A stretch of 64,000 nt of DNA from Cellulomonas fulva (GCF_018531375.1 NZ_JAHBOH010000001.1:1178001-1242000), one strand, 5' to 3'. Shown: positions 8,918-17,127, counted from the stretch's first letter. Made by a program: numbers and translations. The notes: a model not told the origin generated them from the letters alone.

Positions 8918-8985
8918 CTCGTCGTCCCGGGTGCGCTGCGCCGGCTCGTCGTGACGCGCTCGTCGTGACGCCCGGCCGCCGGGTG

Positions 8986-10083
8986 CTAGCCGAGCTTGCG
9001 CTGGAACACGCCGCCGCAGCCGGACGGCCGGAAGCCGAGCGCGATGTTGATCGCGAGCATGTGGTCGTTCTCCTCGGCGTTCCACGTGCCGATGCGCTCG
9101 GCGTCGGGGCGCGCGGCGACCGTCCGGCGCAGGTTCTCCGTCTTCAGGAGCATGCCGAGGCGGTGGCCGCGGTGCTCCGGCAGGACGAGCGTGTCCTCCT
9201 GGTGCAGGAACGTCGTCGACGGCGGGATCGCCATGATCACGGAGTACCCGACGAGGTCGCCGGTCGGCACGTGCTGGACCGCGGTGGTCCACGACGTGAT
9301 GCCGCGGCGCTCGTGCTCCTCGTCGCGCCGGCGGACCCGCGCGGTGTCCCACAGCTCCTGCTCGTACTCGATGCCCGCCATCGGCGTGCCGTCGCTCATG
9401 ACGGCGAACAGCCGTGCCATCGCGTCGTGCCACGCGTCCGGCACCGGCCCGTCCCAGCCCACCGTCCGGTAGTCGGTGCCGGCGGCGGCGAGCGACTCGC
9501 GGTGGAGACGCTCGAGCAGGTCGGGGTCGACGGGCAGCCGGAGCAGCGAGCGGCGCGACGTCTGCTCCAGCTGCCAGCCCCGCGAGCCCAGGAAGCGCAC
9601 GCCCGGGTCGTCCGCGGGGATCCGGCCCGCCCCGGTCGGGGCGGTGATCGCGCCGGGGCCCTCGGGCGGCTCGGCGCCGTGGTCCGTCTCGGCCATGAAC
9701 GTGGTGCGCTCGTGCTCGCGCGCGATGCTCGTCGCGGCGTCGTGCAGCAGCGTGCCGAGCCCGCGCCCGCGGTGCGGCGGCCGGACGCCCACGCCGAGGT
9801 ACGCCCAGGACGTGTTGTCCCGCAGCGGCATGTACACCAGGCCGGTGCCGAGGACCGCGTCGGGAGCGGGCTCGTCGGGGGCGTCGTCGTCGACCGCCAC
9901 GAGCCGGACGACGAGGCCGTCGTCGTCATGTGCCGCGAGCACCTCCTCGGGCGTGCGCACGTAGTCGTCGCCGCTCCAGGTGAGGCGTGCGAGCTCGTTC
10001 TGCACGTCGACGTAACCGCGCAGCAGCGCGGCCGCCGGCTCCGTCGCCGTGGCCGTCCTGGGCACCTTGCGGATGCTGACCAT
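8986..10083 (-). CDS. Tandem GNAT N-acetyltransferase
   Basis: A 365-residue protein with two GNAT (Gcn5-related acetyltransferase) domains. The first carries the acetyl-CoA pyrophosphate loop VRPPHRGRGLGTLL, the second VLPEHRGHRLGMLL followed by TWNAEENDHMLAINIALGF. This double arrangement is common in actinobacteria, where the proteins acylate small molecules or antibiotics, usually of unknown identity. The ATG at 10083 is preferred to a GTG three codons upstream because GGAAGG lies 8 bases before it. The gene faces a divergent membrane/GNAT fusion gene 88 bases away, so the two may share a promoter region. The substrate cannot be told from sequence. Confidence 0.85.
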   Translation of the reverse strand: MVSIRKVPRTATATEPAAALLRGYVDVQNELARLTWSGDDYVRTPEEVLAAHDDDGLVVRLVAVDDDAPDEPAPDAVLGTGLVYMPLRDNTSWAYLGVGVRPPHRGRGLGTLLHDAATSIAREHERTTFMAETDHGAEPPEGPGAITAPTGAGRIPADDPGVRFLGSRGWQLEQTSRRSLLRLPVDPDLLERLHRESLAAAGTDYRTVGWDGPVPDAWHDAMARLFAVMSDGTPMAGIEYEQELWDTARVRRRDEEHERRGITSWTTAVQHVPTGDLVGYSVIMAIPPSTTFLHQEDTLVLPEHRGHRLGMLLKTENLRRTVAARPDAERIGTWNAEENDHMLAINIALGFRPSGCGGVFQRKLG

Positions 10084-10171
10084 GCGGCCCACCTTCCGCC
10101 GCGCGGGGCCGTCCCGCCAGCGATTTACCCGCCGCCGCCCGGCGGGGGCTACCGGTCAGTAGCCTCGGCCC

Positions 10172-10804
10172 ATGAACTGGCTCGAGGTCATCGGCTGGAC
10201 CGGGTCCGTGCTGGTCGTCGTCTCCCTCATGCAGGCGCGCGTGCTGCGGTTCCGCGTGCTCAACCTGGCGGGTGCGGCGATCGCCACGGCGTACAACGTC
10301 GCCATCGACGTGTGGCCGTTCGCGGCGATGAACGGCGCGATCGCGGTCATCGACGTCTACTGGCTGCTGCGGCTGCTGCGCGAGCGGCACGACGAGGCGG
10401 CGTACGAGGTCGTCGAGGTCCGCCCCGACGACGCGTACCTGGCGCGCGTCCTCGAGGTGCACGCGGCGGACATCGCGCGGTTCGCGCCCGCCGGGGCGGG
10501 GCCGGCGTCGGACGCGTTCCTCGTCGTGCGGGGGGACGAGACCGTCGGGGTGGTGCAGGTGCACGACGAGGGTGCGGGCGTCGGCCGGGTGCAGCTCGAC
10601 TACGTGACGCCGCGGTTCCGCGACTTCACTCCGGGCGAGTTCGTCTACCGGCGCAGCGGCGTGTTCCGCGCGCGGGGCTACACGCGCCTCGTCGTCGACC
10701 CCGTCCCCGCCAACCGCGAGTACTTCCGCCGCGTCGGCTTCCTCCCGCCCACGGGCCCCGACGCCGCCACGACCCCCTGGACCCACCCCCTCCCCACCAC
10801 CTGA
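10172..10804 (+). CDS. YgjV-like membrane domain fused to a GNAT-like domain
   Basis: A 210-residue protein in two parts. Residues 1-75 hold about three hydrophobic segments (WLEVIGWTGSVLVVVSLM, VLNLAGAAIATAYNV, MNGAIAVIDVYWLL), resembling small YgjV-type inner-membrane proteins. Residues 80-200 resemble a degenerate GNAT domain: an EVRPDDAYL start, FLVVRGDETVGVVQVH, and a YTRLVVDP...NREYFRRVGF ending typical of acetyltransferases. The usual Q/RxxGxG loop is weak (FRARGYTRLV), so acetyl-CoA binding is uncertain. The ATG is clear. A membrane-tethered acetyltransferase-like domain could act near lipid or wall precursors, but that is speculation. Confidence 0.7.
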   Translation: MNWLEVIGWTGSVLVVVSLMQARVLRFRVLNLAGAAIATAYNVAIDVWPFAAMNGAIAVIDVYWLLRLLRERHDEAAYEVVEVRPDDAYLARVLEVHAADIARFAPAGAGPASDAFLVVRGDETVGVVQVHDEGAGVGRVQLDYVTPRFRDFTPGEFVYRRSGVFRARGYTRLVVDPVPANREYFRRVGFLPPTGPDAATTPWTHPLPTT

Positions 10805-10843
10805 CCCCACCTGACGCCCCCACCTGACGCACCCCCTTCCCCG

Positions 10844-10899
10844 CGACCACGCGATGTCTCCGGGTCTGGGGTCTCAGAGCCGGAGAGATGACGTGGTCG
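10844..10899. repeat. Palindromic element, family B copy 1
   Basis: An imperfect 25-bp inverted repeat with 4 mismatches (10844-10868 against 10875-10899). The right arm, CCGGAGAGATGACGTGGTCG, matches the right arm of the element at 38841-38896 at 18 of 20 bases. It lies 40 bases after a plus-strand stop and may serve as a terminator or a dispersed intergenic repeat. Confidence 0.7.
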
Positions 10900-10927
10900 G
10901 CGGGTTGTGAGGGATGTGCTGGGCTAG

Positions 10928-10945
10928 AGTTCGGGCATCCGAACT
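10928..10945. promoter_or_regulatory. Candidate operator of the Nramp transporter gene
   Basis: A 7-bp perfect inverted repeat AGTTCGG-N4-CCGAACT overlaps a possible -10 hexamer TAGAGT (10925-10930) and ends 20 bases before the start codon. Its size and position fit a DtxR/MntR-type metal-responsive repressor site, but no regulator gene is nearby and the match to a known consensus is not exact. Confidence 0.5.
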
Positions 10946-10964
10946 TGTGGTCTGGAGCGGGCGA

Positions 10965-12206
10965 ATGAGCGAGCGGGTCGTCGTCGACGCGCGGGTGCGT
11001 GCCGGGCGGCGGGGGAGCCTCCTGCTGGGGCCGGCCTTCGTCGCGGCGATCGCGTACGTGGACCCCGGCAACGTCGCCGCGAACCTCACGGCCGGCGCAC
11101 GGTACGGCTACCTGCTGCTGTGGGTGCTGGTCGCGGCGAACGCGATGGCGGTGCTGGTGCAGTACCAGTCGGCCAAGCTCGGGCTGGTCACCGGCCAGTC
11201 GCTGCCGGACCTCCTGGGCGAGCGGCTGCGGCGCGGGCCGCGCCTCGCGTTCTGGGCGCAGGCGGAGCTGGTCGCCGCCGCGACCGACATCGCCGAGGTG
11301 GTCGGCGGGGCGATCGCGCTGCACCTGCTGTTCGGCCTGCCGCTGTGGCTGGGCGGGCTCGTCGTCGGGGGCGTGTCCCTGGTGCTGCTGGCGACGCAGG
11401 ACCGGTACGGCCAGCGACGGTTCGAGCACGTCATCATCGCGTTGCTCGCGGTCATCACCGTCGGGTTCCTCGCGGGGCTCGTCGTGAGCCCGCCGGAACC
11501 CGGCGGCATGCTGTCCGGGCTGGTCCCGAGGTTCGAGGGCACCGACTCGGTGCTGCTCGCCGCCTCGATGCTGGGCGCCACGGTCATGCCGCACGCGATC
11601 TACGTGCACTCCGCGCTGGCCCGGGACCGGCACGGCCGGGCCGAGGCCGGGCCGTGGCGCGAGCGCCTGCTGCGGGCCACGCGCTGGGACGTCGGGATCG
11701 CGCTCGTCGTGGCGGGCGTCGTCAACATCGGCCTGCTGCTGCTCGCCGCGTCGGGGCTGCGCGGGGTGCCGGGCACCGACTCGATCGAGGGGGCGCACGC
11801 CGCCATCGCCGACGCGCTGGGGCCCGTGGTGGGCGTCGCGTTCGCGATCGGGCTGCTGGCGTCCGGGCTCGCGTCGACGTCGGTGGGCGCCTACGCCGGC
11901 GCGACGATCATGGCGGGGCTGCTGCACCGGCGGATCCCGATCCTGACGCGGCGCGTGGTGACCATCATCCCCGCGGTGCTGCTGCTCGCGGTCGGCGCGG
12001 ACCCCACGTGGACGCTCGTCGTGAGCCAGGTGGTGCTGAGCTTCGGCATCCCGTTCGCGGTGATCCCGCTGGTCCGGCTGACGCGCTCCCGCGCGGTGAT
12101 GGGCGAGGCCCGGACGCGCACGGGCCTGCACGCGGTTCTGGTCGGCGTCGTCGGGCTCGTCGTGCTTCTCAACGCCACCCTCCTCCTGCTCCTCACCACC
12201 ACCTGA
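10965..12206 (+). CDS. mntH: Nramp-family divalent metal (Mn2+/Fe2+) importer
   Basis: A 413-residue membrane protein with eleven predicted helices. The two signature motifs are present: DPGN in TM1 (YVDPGNVAAN) and ATVMPHAIYVHS in TM6, giving the Asp, Asn, Ala and Met ligands that coordinate Mn2+ in bacterial Nramp proteins. Length and layout are normal for MntH, a proton-coupled importer. The ATG start is preceded by GGAG and gives a short cytosolic N-terminus. The frame is open upstream but has no better start. A palindrome overlapping the probable promoter suggests metal control. The gene stands alone. Confidence 0.92.
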   Translation: MSERVVVDARVRAGRRGSLLLGPAFVAAIAYVDPGNVAANLTAGARYGYLLLWVLVAANAMAVLVQYQSAKLGLVTGQSLPDLLGERLRRGPRLAFWAQAELVAAATDIAEVVGGAIALHLLFGLPLWLGGLVVGGVSLVLLATQDRYGQRRFEHVIIALLAVITVGFLAGLVVSPPEPGGMLSGLVPRFEGTDSVLLAASMLGATVMPHAIYVHSALARDRHGRAEAGPWRERLLRATRWDVGIALVVAGVVNIGLLLLAASGLRGVPGTDSIEGAHAAIADALGPVVGVAFAIGLLASGLASTSVGAYAGATIMAGLLHRRIPILTRRVVTIIPAVLLLAVGADPTWTLVVSQVVLSFGIPFAVIPLVRLTRSRAVMGEARTRTGLHAVLVGVVGLVVLLNATLLLLLTTT

Positions 12207-12273
12207 CCCGGTCATACTTCCGCGTCTGCGCCCTCGAACCCGCAGTGCTCCCGGTGTCGGCGGAGCGATGAGG

Positions 12274-13524
12274 TCAGCGGCGGAGGGTGGCGCGGCGGGC
12301 GCGGAGGTGGGCCAGCTCGGCCGGAGCGGTCGCCAGGTCGATCGCCCGGTCGTAGGCCGTGGCCGCGGCGGCCGGGTCGCCGGCGCGGGCCAGGAGCTCC
12401 GCGCGCACCGCCGGGACGCGGTGGTGGCGGGGGAGTGCGTCGTCCAGGCCGTCGAGCAGCGCGAGCCCGGCGCGCGGGCCGTCCGCCTCCGCGACCGCGA
12501 CCGCCCGGGCCAGCCGCACCACCGGCGAGCCGGTGAGCAGCTCCAGCTCCAGGTAGAGGTCGCAGATCACCGGCCAGCGGGTCGCTTCGGCGGTCGGCGC
12601 CGTCGCGTGCTCGGCGGCGACCAGGGCCTGCAGCCGGTACTCCGCGGCGAGCCGGGTGGCCGCCTGCGGGGGAGCCGTGCCGAGCAGCGCCACGGCCTGC
12701 CGGATCTCGTCGTGGTGCCACCGGGACCGGTCCTGGTCCGGCAGCAGGACGATCGCCCCGTCGTCGTCGAGGCGCGTGTCCCGGCGCGAGTGCTGCAGCA
12801 TCATGAGCGCCAGGAGGCAGCGCACCACGTCCTGGCCGGGCAGCAGGCCGTCGAGCGTGCGGGCCAGGCGGATCGCCTCGTCGCCCAGGTCCACGCGCAG
12901 GCCGGTCACGCCCGGCTGGTACGCGGAGGTGAAGGCCAGGTAGACGACGGTCGCGACGACGTCGAGCCGCTCCGCGAGCTCCTGCGGGTCGGGCGTCGAG
13001 AACGGGATCCCCGACGCGGCGAGGCGCTTCTTGGCGCGCGTGATGCGCGCGGCCATCGCCGTCTCCTGCACCAGCTGCAGCCGCGCGATCTCCGCGGTGG
13101 GCAGCCCGAGCACGAAGCGCAGGGTCAGCGCGACGCGGTCGTCCGCCGCGATGGCGGGGTGGCAGCACGCGAAGACCATGCGCAGCTGCTCGTCCGCGAC
13201 GTGCGCGCCGGGGTCGACGGCCGCGGCGGCCAGCGCGCGCATCTCGTCGTCGACGGCCATGAGCGGTTCCTTCCTGCGGTGGACCACCTCGCTGCGGAGC
13301 CGGTCCAGCACGCGTCGGCGCGCGGCGGTGAGCAGCCACGCGCCCGGGTTGTGGGGGACGCCCGACGAGGCCCAGGTGCGGGCGGCGGCCTCGAACGCGT
13401 CGGCCGCGGCGTCCTCGGCCAGGTCGGGCCGGCGGTACTGGGCGACGAGCAGCGCGACGACGCGTGACCAGCTGGTGCGCCAGGCCTCGTCGAGCGCCGC
13501 GCGGACCTCGTCGGGGGGTGTCAC
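12274..13524 (-). CDS. ECF42-type RNA polymerase sigma factor with C-terminal extension
   Basis: A 416-residue sigma factor. The N-terminal half carries region 2 (LAEDAAADAFEAAARTW, GAWLLTAARRRVLDRL) and region 4 (ALTLRFVLGLPTAEIARLQLVQETAMAARITRAKKRL). The C-terminal ~200 residues form the large TPR-like/DUF6596 domain that defines ECF42 sigma factors, which have no anti-sigma factor and instead sit beside DGPF (YCII-like) protein genes. Here a shortened DGPF gene lies immediately upstream, its stop overlapping this GTG start (GTGA), so translation is coupled. The promoter ahead of the pair has the TGTCGA -35 box known for ECF42, indicating autoregulation. Confidence 0.92.
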   Translation of the reverse strand: MTPPDEVRAALDEAWRTSWSRVVALLVAQYRRPDLAEDAAADAFEAAARTWASSGVPHNPGAWLLTAARRRVLDRLRSEVVHRRKEPLMAVDDEMRALAAAAVDPGAHVADEQLRMVFACCHPAIAADDRVALTLRFVLGLPTAEIARLQLVQETAMAARITRAKKRLAASGIPFSTPDPQELAERLDVVATVVYLAFTSAYQPGVTGLRVDLGDEAIRLARTLDGLLPGQDVVRCLLALMMLQHSRRDTRLDDDGAIVLLPDQDRSRWHHDEIRQAVALLGTAPPQAATRLAAEYRLQALVAAEHATAPTAEATRWPVICDLYLELELLTGSPVVRLARAVAVAEADGPRAGLALLDGLDDALPRHHRVPAVRAELLARAGDPAAAATAYDRAIDLATAPAELAHLRARRATLRR

Positions 13525-13667
13525 CGGGCCTCGTGCCCGCGTCCGGCGCACGCGGCGACGAACCGGCCGTGGGCCGCGTGCTCCGCGGCCCTCTCGTCGT
13601 CCGGCGTGCTCGCCCGCACGGCCTCGTCGCCGTGCAGCAGCAGCAGGTACGTGCGGGCGTCGCTCAT
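13521..13667 (-). CDS. Truncated DGPF (YCII-like) protein, 48 residues
   Basis: The 48 residues (MSDARTYLLLLHGDEA...HGRFVAACAGRGHEAR) match only the N-terminal half of DGPF/YCII-like proteins, normally ~110-120 residues, which are the constant partners of ECF42 sigma factors. The second half, including the DGPF motif itself, is missing. The reading frame ends exactly at the sigma-factor start (GTGA). The ATG has a good ribosome site (GAGAGG). Either it is the remnant of an internal deletion kept because it drives translation of the sigma gene, or it is a real mini-protein. The first seems more likely. Confidence 0.7.
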   Translation of the reverse strand: MSDARTYLLLLHGDEAVRASTPDDERAAEHAAHGRFVAACAGRGHEAR

Positions 13668-13714
13668 GTCGGTCCTCTCGCCGTGGGCAGCACCACTGTG
13701 CCCGTCGGGAGGGT

Positions 13715-13741
13715 GACGCGCGAGGACGGTCCGGATCGACA
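13715..13741 (-). promoter_or_regulatory. ECF42-type promoter (TGTCGA -35, CGTC -10)
   Basis: On the minus strand TGTCGA (13741-13736) is followed after exactly 17 bases by CGTC (13718-13715), about 48 bases before the DGPF start codon. TGTCGA with a CG(A/T)C -10 is the reported target of ECF42 sigma factors, and this gene pair encodes one, so it is a likely autoregulated promoter. Confidence 0.7.
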
Positions 13742-13750
13742 CGCGACGAC

Positions 13751-13787
13751 GAGCGGGGCGCCGCCAGGTGCCGGCGGCGCCCCGCTC
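13751..13787 (-). terminator. Intrinsic terminator of the sigma/membrane-protein operon
   Basis: A perfect 15-bp GC stem (13751-13765 against 13773-13787, 7-nt loop) lies 4 bases beyond the stop codon of the minus-strand gene ending at 13791. Confidence 0.75.
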
Positions 13788-13790
13788 CCG

Positions 13791-14768
13791 TCAGTCCTGC
13801 GTCGACCCCGAGGACTCCTCCTGCTCGATCCGCCGCTCGACGTCGCCCCGGAGCTCGTCGAGGTCGATGTCGACGTGGTCGACGGTCGGCGCGTCGCCCG
13901 CGGTGCCGTCATCGAGCGTCGGCTGCACCGCCTCGACCTGGGCGTCGGTCGGCCACCACGCCGCCCACACCCCCGCCGCGACGCTCGCCACCACCGTCGT
14001 GCCGTCCGTGAGCCGCACGTCGACCGACCGCACCTCCTGGCCCACGCGCCCCACGGCGGACGACCACGGGTCAGACGAGCCGTACCCCTGCGTCCCGCCG
14101 CCGACGAACGTCGCGGCCCGGGCGCCCGGTGGCACGTCGTCGGAGGCGGTGCCGATGCCGATGCTGAACCCCTCGGCAGGCTCCTGGTCGGCGGTGCCGG
14201 AGCGGATGACCGAGTCGCCGCTGCCCGACGACGTCACGATCGAGGAGACGCTGACGTGGGGCCCGATGAGGCACGACTGCAGCCCCGCGTCCGACGCGAG
14301 GACCGTGAACGAGGTCGCGCCGCGCCGGTCGGTCAGCACCGGACGGGCGCCCGCCAGGTTGCGCGCGGCGTCGGCGGGGTCCTCGCCCTGGTCGACGGCT
14401 CGCAGCTCCTGGCACGCCTCGCCCGCGGCCGCCAGGTCGGCGGCGCTGAGCTGCGCCGGGACCGCGGTCCAGCCGGCGAACGCCGCGCTGTCCGTCGGGT
14501 TCGGCAGCGCCACGGCGACCACAGCCGCGGCCGCAGCCGCCGCCCCGACGAGGCCGATCCGCACCGCCCCCCTGCGGCGGCGCGAGGCGAGCTCGTCAAC
14601 CCTGCCGCCGTCCGGCAGCCGCGCGCCGGTCCGGTGGGGCTCGGGCTGGTCGGCCGTGGACGGGTGGGTCTCGAGCAGGTGGGCGTCGAGCAGCGCGCGC
14701 GCGGACTCGAGGCCGTGGGGGTCGACGGTGCGGTCGGGCCGCAGGTCGGAGAGGTCGAGCGGGGCCAT
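13791..14768 (-). CDS. Single-pass membrane protein, putative sigma-factor partner
   Basis: A 325-residue protein. Residues 1-65 are cytoplasmic and charged, followed by RRRRG and one transmembrane helix (VRIGLVGAAAAAAAVVAVAL, about 69-88). The remaining ~235 residues are extracytoplasmic, with strand-rich sequence and two lone cysteines (ACQEL, LQSCLIG). The gene lies 3 bases after an ECF sigma-factor gene in the same operon, the usual place of an anti-sigma factor, and the topology fits. No zinc-binding HxxxCxxC motif is present, so it is not a ZAS-type anti-sigma factor. A strong terminator follows. The signal sensed is unknown. Confidence 0.6.
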   Translation of the reverse strand: MAPLDLSDLRPDRTVDPHGLESARALLDAHLLETHPSTADQPEPHRTGARLPDGGRVDELASRRRRGAVRIGLVGAAAAAAAVVAVALPNPTDSAAFAGWTAVPAQLSAADLAAAGEACQELRAVDQGEDPADAARNLAGARPVLTDRRGATSFTVLASDAGLQSCLIGPHVSVSSIVTSSGSGDSVIRSGTADQEPAEGFSIGIGTASDDVPPGARAATFVGGGTQGYGSSDPWSSAVGRVGQEVRSVDVRLTDGTTVVASVAAGVWAAWWPTDAQVEAVQPTLDDGTAGDAPTVDHVDIDLDELRGDVERRIEQEESSGSTQD

Positions 14769-14771
14769 GGG

Positions 14772-15350
14772 TCAGCCTTCCTGGGAGAGGAGTGAAAGGG
14801 CCGCGGGGCGGGGTGCGCTGCTGGCGGGACCGGCGGGCTCGTCGTCGGCGACCTCCTGGAGGACGCCGGCGAGGCGGCGGCGGGCGCGGTGCAGGCGCAC
14901 CTTGAACGCGGTGACGGAGCACCCGGCGACCTGCGCCGCCGGGGTGGGGGCCAGGCCGTCCCACGCGACGAGCAGGAGAGCCTCGCGCTCGTGCGTGGTG
15001 AGCGCGGCGAGTGCGCGCAGCAGGGCGTCACGCTCGGCGACGACGACGTCCGCGGCCGTCGGCCGGTGCTCCGCGACGAGCTGGAGGCGGGCGAGCTCGT
15101 CGGACAGCAGCCGCGCCCGGTGCCGCGACCGGTGGTGGTTCGCGACGGTGTTGCGCGCGACGACCAGCAGCCACGGCAGCGGGTCGCCGGGGACGTCGAC
15201 CAGGCGGCGCCACGCGACCAGGAAGGTCTCGGCGACCACCTCGGCCGCGTCGTCCCGGTCCACGTGCCGCAGGGCGTACGCCTGCACGCGGGGCGCGTAG
15301 CGCTCCCACAGCTCGGCGAACCGCTGCGCGTCGGTCTGCTCGTTGCTCAC
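14772..15350 (-). CDS. ECF RNA polymerase sigma factor
   Basis: A 192-residue extracytoplasmic-function sigma factor. Region 2 reads RFAELWERYAPRVQAYALRH, then AAEVVAETFLVAWRRL and LPWLLVVARNTVANHHRS. Region 4 reads ALAALTTHEREALLLVAWDG, then APTPAAQVAGCSVTAFKVRLHRA. The last ~25 residues are a Pro/Ala tail. Two GTG codons nine bases apart can start it; the inner one at 15350 has the better-spaced AAGG. Downstream, 3 bases away, is a single-pass membrane protein that may be its anti-sigma factor. The gene is transcribed from the same side as an MFS gene immediately upstream (15389), so it could be read through from it. Confidence 0.9.
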   Translation of the reverse strand: MSNEQTDAQRFAELWERYAPRVQAYALRHVDRDDAAEVVAETFLVAWRRLVDVPGDPLPWLLVVARNTVANHHRSRHRARLLSDELARLQLVAEHRPTAADVVVAERDALLRALAALTTHEREALLLVAWDGLAPTPAAQVAGCSVTAFKVRLHRARRRLAGVLQEVADDEPAGPASSAPRPAALSLLSQEG

Positions 15351-15388
15351 GTTGCTCACACCTTGAAGTGTCCTGAGCGGGGCAAGGG

Positions 15389-16663
15389 TTACGTCGCGCG
15401 CTGCTCCGGCTGCTCGTCGGCCAGCGGCGCGTCCTGCTCGTCGGCGTGCGCCACGTGCCGCAGCTGCCGCCAGATCAGCACGACGAACACCGCGGACCCC
15501 GCGAACGCGAACCAGAACGGCGCGGTCACGCCGTGGTGCTGCGCCAGCACGCCGCCCACGCCCGCGCCCACGACGAGCCCGCCGTAGACACCGACCAGGT
15601 TCACGGACCCGACCCGCCCCTGCAGCGCGGTCGGCACCGCGCGCTGGCGCACGGTGACGCTCGTCGTGCCCCACACGAACGCGTGCGCGCCGAACACGAA
15701 GAAGACCGTCATCGCCACCCACGCGGTGGTGGTGAGGGCGAGCGCCAGGTGCGTCAGCGTCTCGATGACCAGCCCGATGCGCAGCAGGTTCGCGAGCGTC
15801 ACCCGCCGCGTGAGCCAGCCGTACGCGGCCGTCCCGACGAGTCCGCCCAGCGCCTGCACCGTGGTGATGGCGCCGAAGCCCACCTCGCCCAAGCCCAGGC
15901 GCTCCTGCGCGTAGAGCACCAGGACCGACCACGCGGCGCCGAAGGTGACGTTGAAGATCAGGATCGTGAGCACGAGCGTGCGCACCGCGGCGTGGTGGAC
16001 CACCCACCGCACGCCCTCGGCGATGTCGGCCCGGATGTGGCTGCGCTCGTGGCGCGCGGCGCCGTGCGGCGGCAGCCGGAGCCGCGAGATCATCACCGCG
16101 CCGGCGAGGACCAGGACGCCGTAGGCCGCGAACGGGATGGCCTGCCCGGCCGCGAACAGGGCCGCGCCGACGGGTGGGCCGGCCATCTGGTTGACGGTCA
16201 GGAGGCCGGCCTGGATGCGCTGGTTCGCGGCCGCCAGGTCGTCACGCCGGACCAGCATGGGGACCAGCGTGCTCGACGCGTTGTCGGCGAACGTCTCCGC
16301 GGTGCCCAGCAGGAACATCGCGACCAGGACGAGCGCGACCGGCGTCGCCTCCGCGGCGGCCGCCACCGCGAGCACCGCGACGACGAGCGCGCGCACCACG
16401 TCGACCGTGATGACGAGCCGGCGTCGGTCGAGCCGGTCCGTCAGCGCACCGGCCCAGAGCCCGAACAGCAGCGGCGGCAGCCACTGCAGCAGCGCGGCGA
16501 GGGCGACGACGAACGCGTCGTCCGTGCGGGACGCCACGAGCAGCGGACCGGCCGCGAGCACGATGCCGTCCGCCAGGTTCGTCGTCCACGACGAGGACAG
16601 CACCCAGCGGAACCCCGTGCCGAGGCGGCGGGGCACCAGCGTCTCGACGATCCGGCCAGGCAC
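15389..16663 (-). CDS. MFS transporter, EntS-like exporter
   Basis: A 424-residue protein with twelve predicted helices and major-facilitator features: LFGLWAGALTDRLDRRR is the loop 2-3 signature. The family resembles EntS/DHA3 exporters (siderophore or drug efflux); the best hint is NASSTLVPMLVRRDDLAAANQ, characteristic of that group. The chosen GTG at 16663 gives a short cytosolic N-terminus, whereas the frame upstream is a shadow of other sequence. Its stop lies 38 bases before the ECF sigma factor. The substrate cannot be assigned and no siderophore genes are nearby. Confidence 0.8.
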   Translation of the reverse strand: MPGRIVETLVPRRLGTGFRWVLSSSWTTNLADGIVLAAGPLLVASRTDDAFVVALAALLQWLPPLLFGLWAGALTDRLDRRRLVITVDVVRALVVAVLAVAAAAEATPVALVLVAMFLLGTAETFADNASSTLVPMLVRRDDLAAANQRIQAGLLTVNQMAGPPVGAALFAAGQAIPFAAYGVLVLAGAVMISRLRLPPHGAARHERSHIRADIAEGVRWVVHHAAVRTLVLTILIFNVTFGAAWSVLVLYAQERLGLGEVGFGAITTVQALGGLVGTAAYGWLTRRVTLANLLRIGLVIETLTHLALALTTTAWVAMTVFFVFGAHAFVWGTTSVTVRQRAVPTALQGRVGSVNLVGVYGGLVVGAGVGGVLAQHHGVTAPFWFAFAGSAVFVVLIWRQLRHVAHADEQDAPLADEQPEQRAT

Positions 16664-16725
16664 CGGCCGACGATACGGCGGCGCGGACCTTCGGCCCTCC
16701 TCGACCCGTCCACATCGTGAGATGA

Positions 16726-16748
16726 TGCCGGGGTCGGCAACCCCGGCA
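16726..16748 (+). promoter_or_regulatory. Leader hairpin before small membrane protein gene
   Basis: A perfect 9-bp stem TGCCGGGGT-N5-ACCCCGGCA lies 33 bases before the GTG start at 16782. It may be an attenuator or simply a stable leader element. Confidence 0.4.
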
Positions 16749-16781
16749 CCCCGTGTCCCGGTCCCCACAAGGAGCCCCGTC

Positions 16782-16997
16782 GTGTCCGCGCTCACCCTGC
16801 CCCCTGCCCGTCCCTCCCTCCCGCTCCCCGCCCGCCTGCGCTCGCTCGTCGAGACGGTCCGCTGGGCCCCCGCCCCGCGCTTCGAGGGCACCCCCACCCG
16901 GCGCTGGCTGTTCGTGGCATACCTGGCGGGCAGCATGCTGGCCTGGACCCTGGCGGGCGTGGCCATCGCTGCCGCCCTGGGCGCCCTGGTCCGCTGA
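16782..16997 (+). CDS. Small single-pass membrane protein, unknown function
   Basis: A 71-residue protein with a Pro-rich N-terminus (LPPARPSLPLPARL), a charged middle part (WAPAPRFEGTPTRRW) and a C-terminal transmembrane helix (LFVAYLAGSMLAWTLAGVAIAAALGALV). The GTG start has a good ribosome site, AAGGAG, 6-7 bases upstream, and a hairpin lies in the leader, both supporting a real gene. It diverges from the MFS exporter. No family is recognised. C-terminal anchoring with the Pro-rich part inside the cell is the likely topology. Confidence 0.6.
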   Translation: MSALTLPPARPSLPLPARLRSLVETVRWAPAPRFEGTPTRRWLFVAYLAGSMLAWTLAGVAIAAALGALVR

Positions 16998-17040
16998 CCC
17001 CGCCCCCTGCTCCGCCCACCCCCGCCCCCTGCTCCGCCCA
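16998..17040. repeat. Short tandem direct repeat
   Basis: Two identical 21-base units (16998-17018 and 17020-17040), pyrimidine-rich with core CCTGCTCCGCCCA and period 22, lie directly after the stop codon of the small membrane protein. No function is evident. Confidence 0.6.
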
Positions 17041-17061
17041 CCCCGGCGCTCCGGAGCCGGC

Positions 17062-17127
17062 GAGGTCGTGCATCTGCCGCCAAGTCGTCCATCGATCGGC
17101 GCGACCTCACGGTCGACACGCGACTTC
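17062..17127. repeat. Palindromic element, family A copy 2
   Basis: The left part, AGGTCGTGCATCTGCCG at 17063-17079, and the right part, CGACCTCACGG, match the corresponding arms of the element at 18176-18239 (about 24 of 29 in the left arm), although its own two arms pair poorly. It overlaps the stop codon of the AbiEi-like gene at 17126-17128. Confidence 0.6.

Noticed and set aside
16998..17040. The 21-base tandem repeat as an attachment site or CRISPR start
   Set aside because: Only two pyrimidine-rich units with one base between them, with no integrase or cas gene nearby.
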